Below are positions 61,805-64,000 of a stretch of DNA of 64,000 bases, in pieces (positions within the stretch are counted from its first letter, which is position 1; the number at the start of each line of letters is the position of its first letter). The translations under genes and the position numbers were made by a program. Below the pieces are notes generated by a model. It worked only from the letters and a program-made list of their open reading frames with translations. It had not been told where the DNA came from and did not search any database. Origin of the DNA: Tritrichomonas musculus (Eukaryota > Parabasalia > Tritrichomonadida > Tritrichomonadidae); the NCBI GenBank assembly GCA_039105265.1, contig JAPFFF010000027.1, forward strand, positions 1,178,001 to 1,242,000, in the 5' to 3' direction.

Positions 61805-62334
61805 AGAAATATTTTTTAAATATCTTATGATATAAATTTAATTTTTTTAATTTTGATTTGTTATTGCTATATAATTGTAATATATAATATATTTTTTCCA
61901 AAAATAGATAATAAACAATAATATATTTTAATATTTTTTATAAATATTGTTGACTTTTTTTTCTTCAGAATCTATGACATATTTCAACTTTTTGTAAACT
62001 TTATTTTTATTGAAAAAGATCAAACAATCTGTGTAATTCTCTTTTATCTCATTCAAAATAATGGGCAAGCACAAATTAATGCAAATTAGAGTTTTAAATG
62101 TGTACTTTTTAAATATGAAAAGAATATTTTTGTCCAATTATGTGAAAACAACTAGAGCATTATGAGTTCTAATGTTAAAATACTTGTATTTACTGGTAAT
62201 AAATAACATAATTATAGCTGAAATAAAACCAGAAACAAGAAATTTGTAAATGATGACCTTTTATTTATAAGTAAAACTCCAAAATTTATTTGGGTTATAA
62301 GGAAGAAATGCTAAGTGTAACTTGACGAGAGTTA
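61805..62334. other. AT-rich intergenic
   Basis: No gene recognised. Confidence 0.45.
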
Positions 62335-63299
62335 CAGAACATAGGAAACTCTCATAATCTTTTGAAATTAATATATAATAAAGTATATCATATTATAAGA
62401 ATATCTTAATAGAAAACATTTTCCTAATTTTGCTTATATACTGAGATATGATCAAAGAAAGTTACCAAAATTGAGAGGAATTTCAATTCAAATGTACAAT
62501 AATTTTGTAATTGATTTTTCTCGAAAATTTGGCGGATGATTTTACTAAAAATTTAATATAATATATAATGCAATGTATACTACTATTTAATATAAATGTA
62601 ATATGCCGGTCATTCGTTGGCTCTGTTCTGGAATCGTTTTTTCCGAAAAAAATCGTAAAATCGGTTAAAAATGGTATAAATCGCTTTATCTCGGGATATA
62701 TACTTATAATGGGCAATTTTTTTGCTTAATCGTATTTTTAACATCATAATAAGACAAATAAATATTTTTTGGGTAAAAATATTGAATTTTGGCCGATATT
62801 GTTAGTAACGAGTTTTTTTGTATTTTTATCTTAATATAAAAAACCTCATTCTTCACGGATAGGAGTTTTTGGTTATTACTCTATATACAATAAACATACA
62901 ATCCTATAATTTTATAATCATATACAATACAGCAATACAATTATTGTTATACTGATTATGTAGGTACACCTATTTTTTTTTTTCTGACATTTAATGTAAA
63001 AATACAGAAATCAAATTTTTGAAATATATTTTATTAATAACTCGATGCAAAGCGAAGCTAATAAAAATATAACAATTGATATATATTAAGATGCTTGCAA
63101 TATATATTCTTATAATACCATAAATTTTGAAACATTTTTACATTTACGTCTGGAGACTCGTTATGAAAATCACAACTTTTTGAAAGACCCTCCGCTGGGA
63201 TTTCGCTTAAAATCTGAAATAATCAATAACTATCTATGATGAGTATATATTATTAATTTCGAAGCATATCGATATATCTGGAGAGTTTCCTATGTTCTG
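62335..63299. mobile_element. Inverted-repeat element with CAGAACATAGGAAACTCTC ends
   Basis: The 19-base sequence lies at 62335-62353 and, inverted, at 63281-63299 without mismatch. The 965-bp span has no useful open frame and contains patches of less AT-rich DNA (62603-62640, 63147-63205). A third, slightly changed copy occurs alone at 44474-44491. Target duplications are not clear, so the true ends may lie elsewhere. Confidence 0.5.
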
Positions 63300-63923
63300 A
63301 GATACTATTTTTTAAAGAAGTGGTTGGAAAAAAATTGGCAGAAGCTTATAAACTATAATTTAAAATATTAGAAGCACATATGATATGAATTCGTTTTATG
63401 AAAAATTATGCATTTTTGAATGCTGTTTTTTTTTTTTTTTGATAAATTGTTTATTTCTAGTATAAATATATATATATATAAATTTTAAAAATGAATATTA
63501 ATATAAAATTACGAAAATATTTTTGTGAAGAAATATATTTTTATTTTTTGATTAAAACTGAGAAAATATTCAAACAAATGATTCATTTAAACATTATAAA
63601 AAATGTTCCTGTCTTTATTTCATATAAAACAAAAATTAATGGTATATGATGTTTAATATTTATTAAAAGATTTCTTATAAATTTAATTATTAAATAAATT
63701 ATACAAGTTTTATTTTTCAAATTAGAATTAAAAATATGATAAAGCATTCAAATTTTCTCTGTGTATTGAATATTGTGATGAAAAAAAAAAAAATGATTAC
63801 TGCCATTAATAATAATATAATAATTAAATTTTTTTAATGTGAAATTATAAATCTTTTATAATTAGTTCATAACTTTCATTGAAAGCAAAAAAAAAAAAAA
63901 AAATTCATCAAGATGATCAATTA
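63300..63923. other. AT-rich intergenic
   Basis: Poly-T and poly-A runs (about 63427 and 63887) and TATATA; no gene recognised. Confidence 0.45.
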
Positions 63924-64000
63924 TCATCCGCTTTTTTGGATTTTTTCATCAATCAATGGAAACATTGGTACAGATTTAACAAGTGCTTGATAAAATTTTT
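63924..64000 (-). CDS. C-terminal end of a gene entering from the right (partial)
   Basis: The minus strand reads KFYQALVKSVPMFPLIDEKIQKSG then TGA. The low-AT codon choice and amphipathic ending look coding. The start and family are beyond the window; I do not recognise it. Confidence 0.4.
   Translation of the reverse strand, partial: KFYQALVKSVPMFPLIDEKIQKSG

Noticed and set aside
1-64000. CRISPR arrays, bacterial operons and Shine-Dalgarno sites
   Set aside because: None seen; gene content and signals are eukaryotic.

Overview
The window is very AT-rich nuclear DNA from a parabasalid protist, most likely a Tritrichomonas (T. foetus-like) and certainly a trichomonad. The evidence is threefold. 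Gene content: a BspA-like LRR surface protein, a Chlamydia-Pmp-like surface protein, tandem G-alpha genes, a decayed TKL kinase of the trichomonad type, ankyrin/DUF3447 fragments and VIT-vWA proteins. Gene structure: no intron is needed by any gene, 5' leaders look very short, and a TCA-Y-(T/A) initiator lies about 10-40 bases before many start codons. Gene ends: a TAAA often overlaps or closely follows the stop codon. The species call is inference from these features.

Layout. 1-820: ankyrin relic. 1456-3740: VIT-vWA gene broken by one frameshift. 4204-6210: BTB-like/RCC1-like gene with a GC-rich second half. 6932-14262: housekeeping block (divergent MT-A70 methyltransferase, karyopherin, GNAT acetyltransferase, glutamyl-tRNA synthetase). 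14495-20500: transposon field with a TA-flanked MITE, a fossil integrase/HNH scrap, a whole Tc1-type element, a short palindromic element, an 805-bp non-autonomous element, a DDE transposase relic and a decayed Cys-rich surface protein. 20630-40347: mostly minus-strand genes: TOR kinase, ribosomal protein eS8, a BAR/SH3-like protein, a CENP-C-like kinetochore protein, two G-alpha subunits and a large BspA protein. 40348-56801: gene-poor DNA of extreme AT content, holding a hAT element with nested TTAA-flanked insertions, a TKL kinase pseudogene, minisatellites and two related TA-flanked elements rich in TGTCC/GGACA motifs. 56802-60293: intact Pmp-like surface protein. 60294-64000: palindromic MITE, decayed surface-protein and ankyrin scraps, another inverted-repeat element, and the tail of a gene entering from the right edge.

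How genes fit together: TOR, GluRS, eS8 and the karyopherin are growth and translation functions. The BspA and Pmp proteins share an architecture of signal peptide, repeat ectodomain, one membrane span and a short acidic tail, and suit host-cell contact. The two G-alpha genes are a local duplication with signs of gene conversion. No bacterial-style operons are seen.

Most notable: a probable CENP-C/Mif2 homologue (30719-31639); a dated insertion stack inside a hAT element with an exact 8-bp target duplication (44788-49871); a set of TA-flanked elements with one-sided extra terminal repeats or internal arrays of the terminal motif; a TOR whose rapamycin-binding face is partly changed; and patchwork identity between the G-alpha paralogues. 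Percent identities and repeat boundaries were worked out by eye.
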